Shown here in pieces: positions 16,133 through 24,886 of a stretch of DNA of 46,176 nt. The DNA lies in contig CANSLW010000002.1 in NCBI GenBank assembly GCA_947647815.1, positions 1 through 46,176 of the forward strand, written 5' to 3'. A program made the position numbers and the translations under genes. Below the pieces are notes generated by a model. It ran no database searches. It was not told where the DNA came from and was given only the letters and a program-made list of their open reading frames with translations. Numbering within the stretch: the first letter of the stretch is position 1; each line of letters opens with the position of its first letter. Source of the stretch: an uncultured Dorea sp. Its GTDB lineage: Bacteria; Bacillota; Clostridia; Lachnospirales; Lachnospiraceae.

Positions 16133-18646
16133 ATGGCAACAATAGGTGGATTAAGTACTTCAACAAGCAGTAGTATCAGAGGATACGGCGGTCTTGCCAG
16201 CGGGTTGGACAGAGATACCCTGATTGAAGGTATGACTTCCGGTACCACGTCTAAGATTAACCAGCAGCAAAAGAAACAGCAGCAGCTGGAATGGAAGCAG
16301 GCGGCAGTTCAGAATATCAGCAGCAAGCTGATTGATTTTGCAAATAAATATACATCATCCTGGAGTTCTTCTACGAACTTATTCAGTTCCGTGTTCTGGG
16401 GCAGGAATAAGATTACGACAACAGGAGAGAACAGTAAGTATGTATCAGTGTCCGGAACAGCAAGCTCATCAGACGGCGTGACGATTATGGGCGTGAAGCA
16501 GATGGCACAGAAGGCAAAATGGTCTTCAGCGGCAAAAGTCTCAGGACAGACATTGACGACAGGCTCTCTTAATATAACGAAACCGTTTGACGTACAGCAA
16601 TTGGTTGGAAAAGATATCGATTTTAAAATGGGGGACGGTACAAGCGCCAAGACTTATACACTTACGTTAAAAGCGCAGGAAGTTATAGATGGTAAGACAG
16701 TGGAATACGATTATAGTACGCCTGAGAATGCGAAGAAGGCGATTAACGATCAACTGGCGCGGATTGATACATCGCTTGGAAAGCTTTCTGAGGTTGTTTC
16801 CGTAGATATAGATAGCGATGGAAAATTCAAATTTACAGCTTCTGGGAAAGGAACGGATAATCCTTTTGAAATTACGGGTGGCACAGCCCTGGAATTTTTG
16901 GGATTTGCTAAGGATACAAAACATACCTTTAAGGGAGGCGAGGATGCTTCCATAACTGCCAGCGCTAAGGCGGAAGATGGCCTGATTGATCATGTGTTAT
17001 TTGACCGGCTGCTGAATGGAAAGTCGCTGACATTTTCTTATAATGGCAAGACAGCAGACATATCGATGCCGAAAGAGGAAGAACTGGCTAAACTTGTAAA
17101 AGGTCTTGATACAAACGATAAGACGGCGGTTCAGAAGGCCACTGATGAAGTGCTTGATAAGATTGTAGAGTCGATGCAGAAGCAATTGGATGCCGCGTTT
17201 GGGGAAGGCAGAATTAAAGTTGACAAAACAAATACTACAATCAATGAAAAAGGCGAGGTCAGTGGCGGCGAGCTTACTTTTAAGACGATAAATCCAAAGA
17301 CTAAGGAGGAGGATACAACGTCTACGCTTTCAATTGCTTCGGGAAATGCGGACGTAAAATATGTCTTTGGAGTGAGGGACGGCGTGTCAAACCGTGTGAA
17401 TATGAGCCGCCAGATTAAGGATTACGGGATTAAATTTGAGGGTTCTGAAGTTGTAAAGGATGAAAATGGTCAACCGGTAAAGGATAAAGAGGGAAACGAT
17501 GTTACGAGAGGAAAGACATCCATTAAGATTAACAATGTAGATATTGCTGTATATGAAGACGATACTATGAATTCTCTGATGGAGAGAATCAATAACAGCG
17601 AAGCAGGAGTTAAGGTAACCTATCAGGAAGCTGCCGATAAGTTTACATTTACCGCTACGCAAGATGGAGCCAGCGGAGCTATTGATATCACAAAAGGTGA
17701 CACCGTAGAAAAACTTTTTGGAATTAAGGAAGATATAAATAAAAGAGGAGAAGATGCAATCGTTGCAGTTAAATATGCCGGTTCAGATGATGAAGTTGAA
17801 TTAATTCGAGGAAGCAATTCATTCACAATAGACGGGTTGACAATCAATGTAAAGGGTACGTTTGGCTATAAAGATGGCAAGTTAATAGAGGGCGATCCTG
17901 ATAGCGTAGTTGGGATCGACGCCCAGGTTGACGCGGATTCTATTGTAAAAGGCGTAAAGGAAATGATAGATGAATATAACGCTATCATAGAATTAGTCAA
18001 CAAGGAAGTAACGACCAAGCCGGACCGTGATTACGAACCGCTTACCAGCGAGCAGAAGAAAGAACTGACAGATGATGAGATTGAGACATGGGAGAAGAAG
18101 GCAAAAGAAGGTATTTTATATGCTGACAGTGATATCAGAGGCCTGAGCAGCGATCTTCGTTTCATTATCAGCGGTGGTTTTGCGCAGGAACTGGCGGAGA
18201 TGGGAATCTCAACTTCCAGCACATATTCTGATAATGGTAAGATTACGTTTGATGAAAATAAATTCCGTGCGGCGCTTGCAAGTAATCCAGAGCGTGTTCA
18301 GGAAATATTTGCGAATGAGTCGGTTCAAAATACGAATGGAAATGGATATTCTACCGGCGTTGCAACCACCCTTAAAAATGTATTGAATAAATATGTTAAC
18401 ACCACGGGCGCTATGGAATCCAAAGGTATCCTGATCCGCAAGGCAGGATCTGAAAGCTCTCCGATGAGTGTTACTGAGAACACCATCTATAAGCAGCTGG
18501 CTGAGATTAAGAAGAAAATCTCCAGTCTGCAGGAACAATTGGAGACAGAGCGCGACCGTTATATCAAGCAGTTTACAAGCCTGGAGACTCTGATTTCCCA
18601 GATGAACAGCCAGAGCAGCTGGTTAAGTCAGTTCGGCAGTTATTAA
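16133..18646 (+). CDS. fliD: Flagellar filament cap protein FliD (hook-associated protein 2)
   Basis: FliD (837 aa) caps the filament and drives flagellin folding. The N-terminal D0 part is recognisable (GYGGLASGLDRDTLIEGMT, residues 18-36, then a Gln/Lys-rich helix), and the C-terminal D0 part ends SLETLISQMNSQSSWLSQFG, with a long helical stretch from about 790. Near residue 640-740 is the conserved FliD C-terminal domain (IVKGVKEMIDEYNAIIELVN, EMGISTSSTYSDNGKITFDE). The length is at the long end for FliD (450-700 is usual), due to a large, Lys/Asp-rich central domain at about 150-600 that should be surface exposed. AAGGAGAG precedes the ATG by 7 bases. fliS follows after 35 bases. Confidence 0.95.
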   Translation: MATIGGLSTSTSSSIRGYGGLASGLDRDTLIEGMTSGTTSKINQQQKKQQQLEWKQAAVQNISSKLIDFANKYTSSWSSSTNLFSSVFWGRNKITTTGENSKYVSVSGTASSSDGVTIMGVKQMAQKAKWSSAAKVSGQTLTTGSLNITKPFDVQQLVGKDIDFKMGDGTSAKTYTLTLKAQEVIDGKTVEYDYSTPENAKKAINDQLARIDTSLGKLSEVVSVDIDSDGKFKFTASGKGTDNPFEITGGTALEFLGFAKDTKHTFKGGEDASITASAKAEDGLIDHVLFDRLLNGKSLTFSYNGKTADISMPKEEELAKLVKGLDTNDKTAVQKATDEVLDKIVESMQKQLDAAFGEGRIKVDKTNTTINEKGEVSGGELTFKTINPKTKEEDTTSTLSIASGNADVKYVFGVRDGVSNRVNMSRQIKDYGIKFEGSEVVKDENGQPVKDKEGNDVTRGKTSIKINNVDIAVYEDDTMNSLMERINNSEAGVKVTYQEAADKFTFTATQDGASGAIDITKGDTVEKLFGIKEDINKRGEDAIVAVKYAGSDDEVELIRGSNSFTIDGLTINVKGTFGYKDGKLIEGDPDSVVGIDAQVDADSIVKGVKEMIDEYNAIIELVNKEVTTKPDRDYEPLTSEQKKELTDDEIETWEKKAKEGILYADSDIRGLSSDLRFIISGGFAQELAEMGISTSSTYSDNGKITFDENKFRAALASNPERVQEIFANESVQNTNGNGYSTGVATTLKNVLNKYVNTTGAMESKGILIRKAGSESSPMSVTENTIYKQLAEIKKKISSLQEQLETERDRYIKQFTSLETLISQMNSQSSWLSQFGSY

Positions 18647-18681
18647 GGATAGAGTACTCTAAAATGTAAAAGGGGAAGAAT

Positions 18682-19053
18682 ATGTATCAGAATGGATATG
18701 AACAGTATAAGATGCAGTCAGTAAATACCATGACGCGCGGCGAGATGCTGCTGCTTCTGTATGATGAGTTAACCAAGCGTCTCACCAGGGCGCAGATTGC
18801 ATTAGAAGATAAGAATTTTGATTTATTTGAGAGATCTGTTCAGAGATCGCGTGAAATCGTGCAGTATCTTGATAAGACCTTAAATATGGAGTATTCGATC
18901 AGCTATGAGCTGCGGAGGATGTATGAATTCTTCCTCTTCGAACTTAGTAGGCTGCAGGCTGGAAGGAACAGTGCTGTAGTTGACGAATTAAAACCTCTGG
19001 TGGCAGAACTGCGGGATGCGTTCAAGGAGGCAAGTAAGACGGCAGCAGTATAG
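18682..19053 (+). CDS. fliS: Flagellin export chaperone FliS
   Basis: FliS (123 aa, normal size) binds flagellin in the cytoplasm and keeps it from assembling before export. It begins with the family pattern YEQYKMQSVNTMTRGEMLLLLYDEL (core NTMTRGEMLLLLYD), followed by helices containing AQIALEDKNFD and IVQYLDKTLNMEYSI, then YEFFLFELSRLQ, all in the usual FliS order. AAAGGGGAAG precedes the ATG. It lies downstream of fliD as in most flagellated Firmicutes. No flagellin gene is inside the window. Confidence 0.95.
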   Translation: MYQNGYEQYKMQSVNTMTRGEMLLLLYDELTKRLTRAQIALEDKNFDLFERSVQRSREIVQYLDKTLNMEYSISYELRRMYEFFLFELSRLQAGRNSAVVDELKPLVAELRDAFKEASKTAAV

Positions 19054-19065
19054 CGGGGAGGCCAT

Positions 19066-19476
19066 ATGGAGAACAGAGAAGAATTATATTCGGAGATTTT
19101 GAAGCGTGTCCAGCGCAACTATAGGCATATAGTTGAGATTGAGCGCATAACTAAAGAGCTGGGAAGTGCACTCTCCAGCAATGATCGGGAATCAGCACAG
19201 CTGTTGATTAAGATGCGTCAGGATGAGATGGAACGTGCTGAGGAGACTAAATATGAAATCCAGATGCTTGTCCGTGCGAGCGGTGATGAGAAAGAGAATC
19301 TCCTGTTATGGCTTAACGGAGAAGTGAAAGAACAGCCGGAGGAATTTGAAGCAAGGAAGATCGTGGAATTGAGCAGTCAATTGAAGCAGGTTCTGAAACG
19401 GACGATGGAGACTGACAAGGTATTTAACTCCCGGCTTGCAGGGAAAGACTCTTACTATCAGGCAGCCAGACGATAA
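19066..19476 (+). CDS. Putative flagellar chaperone, FlgN/FliT-like
   Basis: An all-helical, highly charged protein of 136 aa, with no signal or membrane segment. It starts 12 bases after fliS with a GGGAGG ribosome site. Size, predicted helical content and position directly after fliD-fliS fit a FliT- or FlgN-type export chaperone for the cap or hook-associated proteins, but these families diverge so much that I see no diagnostic motif. The function is therefore inferred from the neighbourhood. Confidence 0.55.
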   Translation: MENREELYSEILKRVQRNYRHIVEIERITKELGSALSSNDRESAQLLIKMRQDEMERAEETKYEIQMLVRASGDEKENLLLWLNGEVKEQPEEFEARKIVELSSQLKQVLKRTMETDKVFNSRLAGKDSYYQAARR

Positions 19477-19540
19477 TCTGACAAATGATAAGGTGCAGGA
19501 ATATAAATCGTGAATGACGGTATTGTATTCGAAGATATGA

Positions 19541-19582
19541 AAAGAAGTCTGCAACAGAGAAAGGTTGCAGACTTCTTTCGGT
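19541..19582. terminator. Terminator after the fliD-fliS unit, usable on both strands
   Basis: AAAGAAGTCTGCAAC at 19541-19555 pairs perfectly with GTTGCAGACTTCTTT at 19564-19578 around an 8-base loop. The A/T ends allow termination from both directions, between the + strand chaperone gene and the convergent - strand peptidase gene ending at 19628. Confidence 0.8.
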
Positions 19583-19627
19583 ATACCATTGTATGATAAA
19601 GCTGGCGGCAGTTATGTGTATAACAGG

Positions 19628-20347
19628 TTATTTGGGCGAGATGCTCCAGACTGGTCCGCCGGCCTGGGCATTGGCGCTTAGTTCATTCAGAATGAGCTGG
19701 AGATCCCATGGCTGCTGTGTGTTCTCAAGATTAACCGGGTCGGCAATGCGCACCTGGCTGCCGGACCAATAATCGGCGATGATGATGAAGTGGCCTCCGT
19801 CGGTAAAATGTCCCGGTCCCATTAATGCGACCAGGATATGTCCGTCAGAAAGTTCGGAGAGAATATTTTCTACCGTATAGTTTGTGAAGGGCGCTGCTTT
19901 TAATCCGAAGCTTTCCGCACATTCAGGTATAAAAGTATGTTTTGTACCATGACTGGCTGACCAGTAGCCATGCTCAGCAGCCCATGCCGCCATATCGGAA
20001 GGTGTATAGGTATATTCTGTGAAACTTGATACAATCATGGCGAGAACTGTGGGGCCGCAGCCATAAGTATGCATCGGGTCCTGGCCTCCATAGAGATAAT
20101 CGGTCCACCGCGCGTCTGTCTGATTATAATATGTAAGAGTCCCGATGCTGCTTTTGAGACTTAATGTGTAACAGCCATCCGTAACCACCGGGGGTTCTTC
20201 CGGGGCTGGCGCGGCATCAGGAAGAGCACGCGCGGGACGGATACTGCCGGAGGCAAGATTGAGTCTGCAGCACGGCAGGAAGAACAGGAGTGACAGAAGG
20301 AGTACTCCATATAATCCGTATAATAATATCTTTTTCATAATTTTCAT
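19628..20347 (-). CDS. Secreted or membrane-anchored C39-like cysteine peptidase
   Basis: Protein of 239 aa with a basic start (MKIMKKILL) and a hydrophobic segment at about residues 7-26 ending in PCC, so it is a signal peptide, lipoprotein-like signal or membrane anchor. A Pro/Ala-rich spacer leads to a Peptidase_C39_2-type domain: Gln76 in YNQTDARW, catalytic Cys97 in YGCGPTVLAM, His186 in GGHFIII, Asp203 in IADPVN. All four expected active-site residues are present. An in-frame TTG at 20362 exists, but GGAG at 20355-20358 has 7 bases spacing to the ATG at 20347. It is transcribed away from the ATPase gene across a shared regulatory region. The substrate is unknown; a cell-wall or peptide role is possible. 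Confidence 0.85.
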   Translation of the reverse strand: MKIMKKILLYGLYGVLLLSLLFFLPCCRLNLASGSIRPARALPDAAPAPEEPPVVTDGCYTLSLKSSIGTLTYYNQTDARWTDYLYGGQDPMHTYGCGPTVLAMIVSSFTEYTYTPSDMAAWAAEHGYWSASHGTKHTFIPECAESFGLKAAPFTNYTVENILSELSDGHILVALMGPGHFTDGGHFIIIADYWSGSQVRIADPVNLENTQQPWDLQLILNELSANAQAGGPVWSISPK

Positions 20348-20385
20348 AGTTATTCTCCACAATATATATACCGCATATATTTTTT

Positions 20386-20453
20386 ACTGATTTTGACAGA
20401 AACAGTATAGCATATATTCTTGACTGATTTTAACAGAAACAGTATAGTATATA
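20386..20453. promoter_or_regulatory. Two direct 31-bp repeats containing 21-bp pseudo-palindromes; divergent promoter/operator
   Basis: Two nearly identical 31-bp units (20386-20416 and 20423-20453, two differences, 37-bp period) lie between the divergent peptidase and ATPase genes. The first 21 bases of each are an imperfect palindrome with ACTG and CAGT ends, the shape of a dimer operator. On the + strand unit 1 contains TTGACA (20393-20398), and unit 2 contains TTAACA followed 16 bases later by TACAAT. On the - strand both contain TATACT. This looks like overlapping promoters controlled by a regulator that is not encoded next door. Confidence 0.55.
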
Positions 20454-20498
20454 CAATAGATATCGGTATTTGTGGTAAAAAAATTAAGGTGGGAGTAT

Positions 20499-21272
20499 AT
20501 GGCACAGATTGTTTTCGATCACGTGACAAAAAAATTTAAAGAAGAGACAGCACTGGATAATATTTCCTTTGAGATTGATAAGGGCGAGTTTGTTTTCATC
20601 ATAGGGAAGAGCGGCGCAGGGAAGAGCACGCTTTTGAACCTGATTATGAAGCAGGAAGAGGTGACTTCCGGGCAGATTCTGGTGGAAGGCAGGCGGCTGG
20701 ATACGATGCCCCGGGCGAAGATTCCGTATCACAGGAGACGTCTGGGAATTATGTCTTCGGAAGTAGGACTATTGAAAGATCGTTCGGTTTGTGATAATAT
20801 TAAATTGGCAATGCTTGCAACTGAAACTGTAAAAACACAGATGCAGGAAAAGAGCATAAAACTCCTGGGACTTGTAGGGCTTGCTGGGAAATATCAGGCA
20901 TACCCGGATGAACTGTCAGGAGGAGAGCAGGCGAGAGTGCTGCTTGCAAGAGCACTTTCCGTTCAGCCAGAGATATTAATCGCAGATGAACCGACGGCGA
21001 ACCTCGATCCGGATGCGGCGTGGGATTTGATGCAGCTGTTAGAAGAATTAAATTACCGGGGGATGACAATCCTTATGGCGAGCCATGCCAGAGGGCTGGT
21101 TACAATTATGAAGAGACGTTGTATTACACTGGTTGCAGGAAGACTTGCGGCAGATGAGAAGCGTTCCATATATAACCAGAAGGCGATGGATGTCTTTGCT
21201 GAGAGAAAAATTCTTCAAGAAGGAGGAAAAAATAGCGAAAAAATGTTATATTTGCCTAAAAATGTCCGATAA
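20499..21272 (+). CDS. ABC transporter ATP-binding protein, FtsE-like
   Basis: Complete ABC ATPase of 257 aa. Walker A is GKSGAGKST at residues 36-44, the signature is LSGGEQARVLLARAL, and Walker B is EILIADEPTANLDP, followed by the switch His in MASHA. Overall it is closest in look to FtsE (VTKKFKEETALDNISFEIDKGEF), though with about 30 extra residues at the C-terminus. The frame is open upstream to 20472, but the AAGGTGGGAG ribosome site favours the ATG at 20499. No ftsX or other permease gene is adjacent; the next genes code for a nucleotidyltransferase-fold protein and a chemoreceptor. It may work with a permease encoded elsewhere. Confidence 0.85.
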   Translation: MAQIVFDHVTKKFKEETALDNISFEIDKGEFVFIIGKSGAGKSTLLNLIMKQEEVTSGQILVEGRRLDTMPRAKIPYHRRRLGIMSSEVGLLKDRSVCDNIKLAMLATETVKTQMQEKSIKLLGLVGLAGKYQAYPDELSGGEQARVLLARALSVQPEILIADEPTANLDPDAAWDLMQLLEELNYRGMTILMASHARGLVTIMKRRCITLVAGRLAADEKRSIYNQKAMDVFAERKILQEGGKNSEKMLYLPKNVR

Positions 21273-21322
21273 ATTAAATGAAGGGTGTTATTAGCAGACA
21301 GCCGGGAAGGGGGTAGTAGACT

Positions 21323-22693
21323 ATTAGCTACGAGATTAGATATATACTAATATTGCTGACAGCTATTATTAACCAGAAACCGGTACAGAAATTGAGAAAA
21401 CGCATGGCATGGGATATGGTTTTTGATATTTCGGATTATCAGGATGTTGTTAATATCGTCTATATTGGACTTTTAGGAATTGAAAAGGACATCTCGGAAG
21501 AATATGAGGAACAGTTTTACCAAGGCTATAAGAAAGAGCTTCTTCTATATGAATCTTATAAGAAAGTAGAAGAAGTGATTCTGTGGCAGATGGAGAGACA
21601 TAAGATAGATACATTAGTACTGTCAGACACCGAAGTCGGGGATATGTACCCGAAACCGGAGATGGCTTATATCTGTCAGATAGAATTTCTTGTGGATAAG
21701 AAGGATATGCCGGTTATCCACAGGCTGATGCTGGATATGGATTATGAGCAGAAAGAGGATGTGACAAGCGCCGGTATCATATATATAAGAGTGCCGGGAG
21801 TCAGGATTGTATTCTATAATGAGATGCCGATTGAGAATAAGGTGATCAAGGGATATTTTCCGGGTGCAGTAAAGAAGTTCCGGCGGTTGGAACCTTACAG
21901 ATTCATACATATGTTGTCGAATGAGGAAGCGTATCTTTATTGTATTGCAAGAATGGTTGAACTGTATATTACAGGGAAACTTAAAGTTCGGGATATCATG
22001 GATCTGTGGCAGTATAAGAAGCTGTTAGGAGAGAAGTTCCGGTGGAAAGCAGTGAAGGAATACCTTGAGAAGGCTATGTGGCAGGAATTTGTCCGGCAGG
22101 TCGAGCTGCTTGCAATGCTTTGGTTTGGAGAGGATGTCGAAGAACAATACGGGCTTGCGCTGGAATTGGAGGAATATGTCCTTTCAAGAGGGCGGGAGAA
22201 TAAGCATCTGGATGAAGCACTTCTGCCGTGTGAGAAAGTAAGGCTGGATTTTTACTGGCGCAACAGGGATAAGGAATGGACGCTGAGAAAGCAGGCGTGG
22301 CTGTTCCCTTCACGGGAATATATGGTTCAATTCTTCCCGGTGCTGGAGAAATATCCATTTTTGCTGGCCTTTTGCTGGCTTATCCGAAATTTTCGTTTTT
22401 CCAGACGAATCTGTATTTCCAAATGCAAGAAGATGGGATTTCGGATCAGGCTTAGGTTATCAGATATAAAAGAAAGACTGAAAGGACTGATGGGCAGAAA
22501 GAAAATTGAAGAGATACCGGAAGAGACATCCGGAGAAAGAGTGGGAGAAGAATATGGGGATGTGCCTGCTTCAGAACCGCAGGCGGAAGGTGAGAAGGAG
22601 GAGTCAAAGGACAGAGAGGTAGTGGATCATACCGCTAAATTAGATGAGACAGAAGGAGAGAAAGATGTTGAAGAATATGAAGATCAGAACTAA
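21323..22693 (+). CDS. Nucleotidyltransferase-fold protein (NTP_transf_5-like) with altered active-site motif; probable ATT start
   Basis: Protein of 456 aa if it starts at ATT 21323 ([19 protein letters not shown] follows). The only standard in-frame start, TTG at 21353, has no ribosome site and would remove the N-terminal helix; in contrast GAAGGGGG at about 21306-21313 sits 9 bases before the ATT, and an in-frame TAG at 21317 blocks any earlier start. Residues 105-124 look like the core of the uncharacterised nucleotidyltransferase family (GDMYPKPEM then QIEFLV), where DIDLLV is expected; the metal-binding Asp pair is Gln119/Glu121 here, so catalysis is doubtful. The last 55 residues are acidic and disordered and overlap the next gene by 29 bases. 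Family assignment is moderate. Confidence 0.6.
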   Translation: MSYEIRYILILLTAIINQKPVQKLRKRMAWDMVFDISDYQDVVNIVYIGLLGIEKDISEEYEEQFYQGYKKELLLYESYKKVEEVILWQMERHKIDTLVLSDTEVGDMYPKPEMAYICQIEFLVDKKDMPVIHRLMLDMDYEQKEDVTSAGIIYIRVPGVRIVFYNEMPIENKVIKGYFPGAVKKFRRLEPYRFIHMLSNEEAYLYCIARMVELYITGKLKVRDIMDLWQYKKLLGEKFRWKAVKEYLEKAMWQEFVRQVELLAMLWFGEDVEEQYGLALELEEYVLSRGRENKHLDEALLPCEKVRLDFYWRNRDKEWTLRKQAWLFPSREYMVQFFPVLEKYPFLLAFCWLIRNFRFSRRICISKCKKMGFRIRLRLSDIKERLKGLMGRKKIEEIPEETSGERVGEEYGDVPASEPQAEGEKEESKDREVVDHTAKLDETEGEKDVEEYEDQN

Positions 22694-24350
22694 ATTGTTA
22701 TATTCATTTGGGGTTGTACTTATATTGACAATCATTGTTTCCGTTTTTTCCATTCTACAGTTAAGGAAGGCAAATGATAACCTGAATGATTTTATGGATG
22801 GAGCCGTTGCGGCGGATGATGCAGTTAAGAGCTGCCGTATTGCAACGTTTATCGCGGCAAAGGATGTGCGTGATATGATTATAAACGGTCAGACAGACGC
22901 AACGAACCTGCAGTCAATTGAAGAGAATGTGGCAAATATCCAGGCGAATCTGGAGAAATTGCAGAAGATGGATGATCTGGATAAGGAACAGGTTGCTGAG
23001 TTAAACAGCGCGTTGACCAAGTGGATGGGTATTGCAGAAAATATTATTTCACAGCTGAAAGCAGGAGATCCGATGGGCGCTGCAGAATTAACCAGGACGC
23101 AGTGCGGGCCGGCATTAGATGATGTGATTGCAGAGATTAATGACTTGCTTGATGAGACTACCAGTATTCGTACACAGACAATGAATGAGAGTGTCCGTTC
23201 AACAAATATCAGCATGATTGTATTATTAGGGATTACAATAGCAGCAATCCTGCTGGCGTTGATTATCTGTGCAAGAGTAACAAGAACTATCGTATATCCT
23301 GTACAGCATGTAGAGGAGGCTATGGCAGGCTTATCCAATGGTGAGATGTCACAGAATCTGGAATATGATTCCCAGGATGAATTTGGTATGCTGGTGAACA
23401 GCGTGAAGACGACTTGTCAGGGATTGGAGGATGTTGTAGGAGATCTTACACGTCTTCTTGATCAGATGGCAGCCGGTAATTTCGATCTTTATGCAGAGGA
23501 TGCGATCTATAAGGGAGATTTTGAACCATTGCTTGCATCTATCCGTAAGATGAACCGCAGCTTAAGTGATACGATGAGACAGATTAATGATGCATCTGAC
23601 CAGGTGGCAAGTGGGGCAGATCAGGTATCTTCCGGTGCACAGGCATTATCACAGGGCGCAACAGAGCAGGCAAGTTCCGTACAGGAGTTGGCGGCAACAA
23701 TCAACGATATTTCAAGAGAAGTCAGCAATACGGCTGAGAATGCAAGAGAAGCAAGCCAAAAGGTTATGGAAGCACAGAGCAAGCTGTCTATCTCCAATGA
23801 ACAGATGCAGGATATGATTGCAGCTATGGGAGAGATTAGCCAGAAGTCCGGTGATATCGGCAAGATTATCAAGACGATTGAAGATATTGCATTCCAGACC
23901 AATATCCTTGCGCTGAATGCAGCAGTAGAGGCAGCACGTGCAGGCGAGGCTGGAAAGGGCTTTGCCGTAGTAGCTGATGAAGTACGTAACCTGGCGTCTA
24001 AGAGTGCTGAGGCTGCAAGCAATACAACAGCTCTTATCGAGGGAACAATTATCGCAGTAGAGAACGGAACGAATATTGTAGACCGTACAGCCGAAGCGAT
24101 TTCTGAGACAGTTGAGAGTACAAAGAGTGCAGTTACATATGTAGATAAGATTTCATCTGCGGCAGTCAGCCAGGCAGAGGCAATCTCACAGGTAACGATG
24201 GGTATGGATCAGATTTCAAGCGTAGTACAGACGAACTCTGCTACAGCAGAAGAGAGTGCAGCAGCAAGCGAAGAGCTGTCCAGCCAGTCTCAGTTACTGA
24301 AGTCACTGGTATCCCGTTTCAAATTAAGAAGCAGAAGACCGGGCGAATAA
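22665..24350 (+). CDS. Methyl-accepting chemotaxis protein (four-helix-bundle sensor)
   Basis: Transmembrane chemoreceptor of 561 aa. Membrane segments lie at about residues 11-31 and 184-205; the domain between them is helical, 4HB_MCP-like, without the zinc motif of the other receptor in the window. HAMP follows, then a connector with [12 protein letters not shown] and the signalling hairpin [20 protein letters not shown]. The C-terminus ([12 protein letters not shown]) has no NWET/F-type CheR tether. AAGGAG at 22653-22658 sits 6 bases before the ATG at 22665, which lies inside the end of the nucleotidyltransferase-fold gene. This start is better than the in-frame ATG at 22644. It probably shares the transcript of the ATPase gene. 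Confidence 0.94.
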   Translation: MLKNMKIRTKLLYSFGVVLILTIIVSVFSILQLRKANDNLNDFMDGAVAADDAVKSCRIATFIAAKDVRDMIINGQTDATNLQSIEENVANIQANLEKLQKMDDLDKEQVAELNSALTKWMGIAENIISQLKAGDPMGAAELTRTQCGPALDDVIAEINDLLDETTSIRTQTMNESVRSTNISMIVLLGITIAAILLALIICARVTRTIVYPVQHVEEAMAGLSNGEMSQNLEYDSQDEFGMLVNSVKTTCQGLEDVVGDLTRLLDQMAAGNFDLYAEDAIYKGDFEPLLASIRKMNRSLSDTMRQINDASDQVASGADQVSSGAQALSQGATEQASSVQELAATINDISREVSNTAENAREASQKVMEAQSKLSISNEQMQDMIAAMGEISQKSGDIGKIIKTIEDIAFQTNILALNAAVEAARAGEAGKGFAVVADEVRNLASKSAEAASNTTALIEGTIIAVENGTNIVDRTAEAISETVESTKSAVTYVDKISSAAVSQAEAISQVTMGMDQISSVVQTNSATAEESAAASEELSSQSQLLKSLVSRFKLRSRRPGE

Positions 24351-24380
24351 AAAACGAGATTATAATACTTGATAATAAGA

Positions 24381-24417
24381 AAGGGATGTTTCTGGAATCA
24401 GAGACATCTCTTTTGTT
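24381..24417 (+). terminator. Rho-independent terminator after the second chemoreceptor
   Basis: GGGATGTTTCTG pairs, with two imperfect positions, with CAGAGACATCTC around a GAAT loop, followed by TTTTGTT. It lies about 35 bases after the receptor stop and before the promoter of the next gene. Confidence 0.75.
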
Positions 24418-24436
24418 ATACTATCACAATTTTATA

Positions 24437-24463
24437 TTGTGAATAGAAAAAGTATGTTATAAT
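24437..24463 (+). promoter_or_regulatory. Sigma-A promoter with extended -10
   Basis: TGTTATAAT at 24455-24463 is a perfect extended -10 element, with TTGTGA 15 bases upstream of TATAAT as a weak -35. It lies 30 bases before the start of the small gene at 24493. Confidence 0.65.
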
Positions 24464-24492
24464 GGTTAGAAATATGTGCATGGGAGGCTGAC

Positions 24493-24837
24493 ATGGAACA
24501 AGGGACAGACACAGGCAGGATGAGTTTCTTTCATGAATTCAGATGTGCTGCAGGGCAAGAGACGGTTGATGAGATAAGGGGATATCTGGTAACGGATAAA
24601 GGGATAGAAGAATATGGCGTAGAGATGGATGATAATGGTTGTATTATAGTGAAGATTATCTTGAAAGAGTTCTCCTATCAGGGGGCAAAAAGCTCTTTTT
24701 TAAATCTTGCTGAATACATGCGGCGCAGTTATTACAATGTCTATGCAGGAGAAGAAGTAGGGGAACAAGTGCGATATTTATTTTGTACAGGAATTGCTGG
24801 CAGGGATGGAATTAAGATGGAAGTAGTCATCAAGTAA
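24493..24837 (+). CDS. Hypothetical protein, 114 aa
   Basis: I do not recognise this protein. It is soluble, with no signal peptide or membrane segment, acidic, and appears to have alternating strands and helices (for example EEYGVEMDDNGCIIVKIIL and KMEVVIK at the end). GGGAGG at 24482-24487 and a perfect extended -10 promoter upstream support it as a real gene. It ends 49 bases before the hybrid histidine kinase gene and may be transcribed with it. Confidence 0.7.
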   Translation: MEQGTDTGRMSFFHEFRCAAGQETVDEIRGYLVTDKGIEEYGVEMDDNGCIIVKIILKEFSYQGAKSSFLNLAEYMRRSYYNVYAGEEVGEQVRYLFCTGIAGRDGIKMEVVIK

Positions 24838-24886
24838 GAACCAAGTAATCATCGAGTATTAAAGGTATAACCTGAGGGGGAAAAAC

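Noticed and set aside
17633..17640. GCCGATAA inside fliD as a sigma-28 promoter
   Set aside because: It lies in the middle of the fliD coding frame with no suitable TAAA 15 bases upstream and no gene start behind it.
20386..20453. Direct repeats as a small CRISPR array
   Set aside because: Only two copies with a 6-base gap, inside a promoter region, and no cas genes.
21278..21316. ATG at 21278 as start of the nucleotidyltransferase-fold gene
   Set aside because: It is in frame but two TAG codons (21314 and 21317) follow after twelve codons, and it has no ribosome site.
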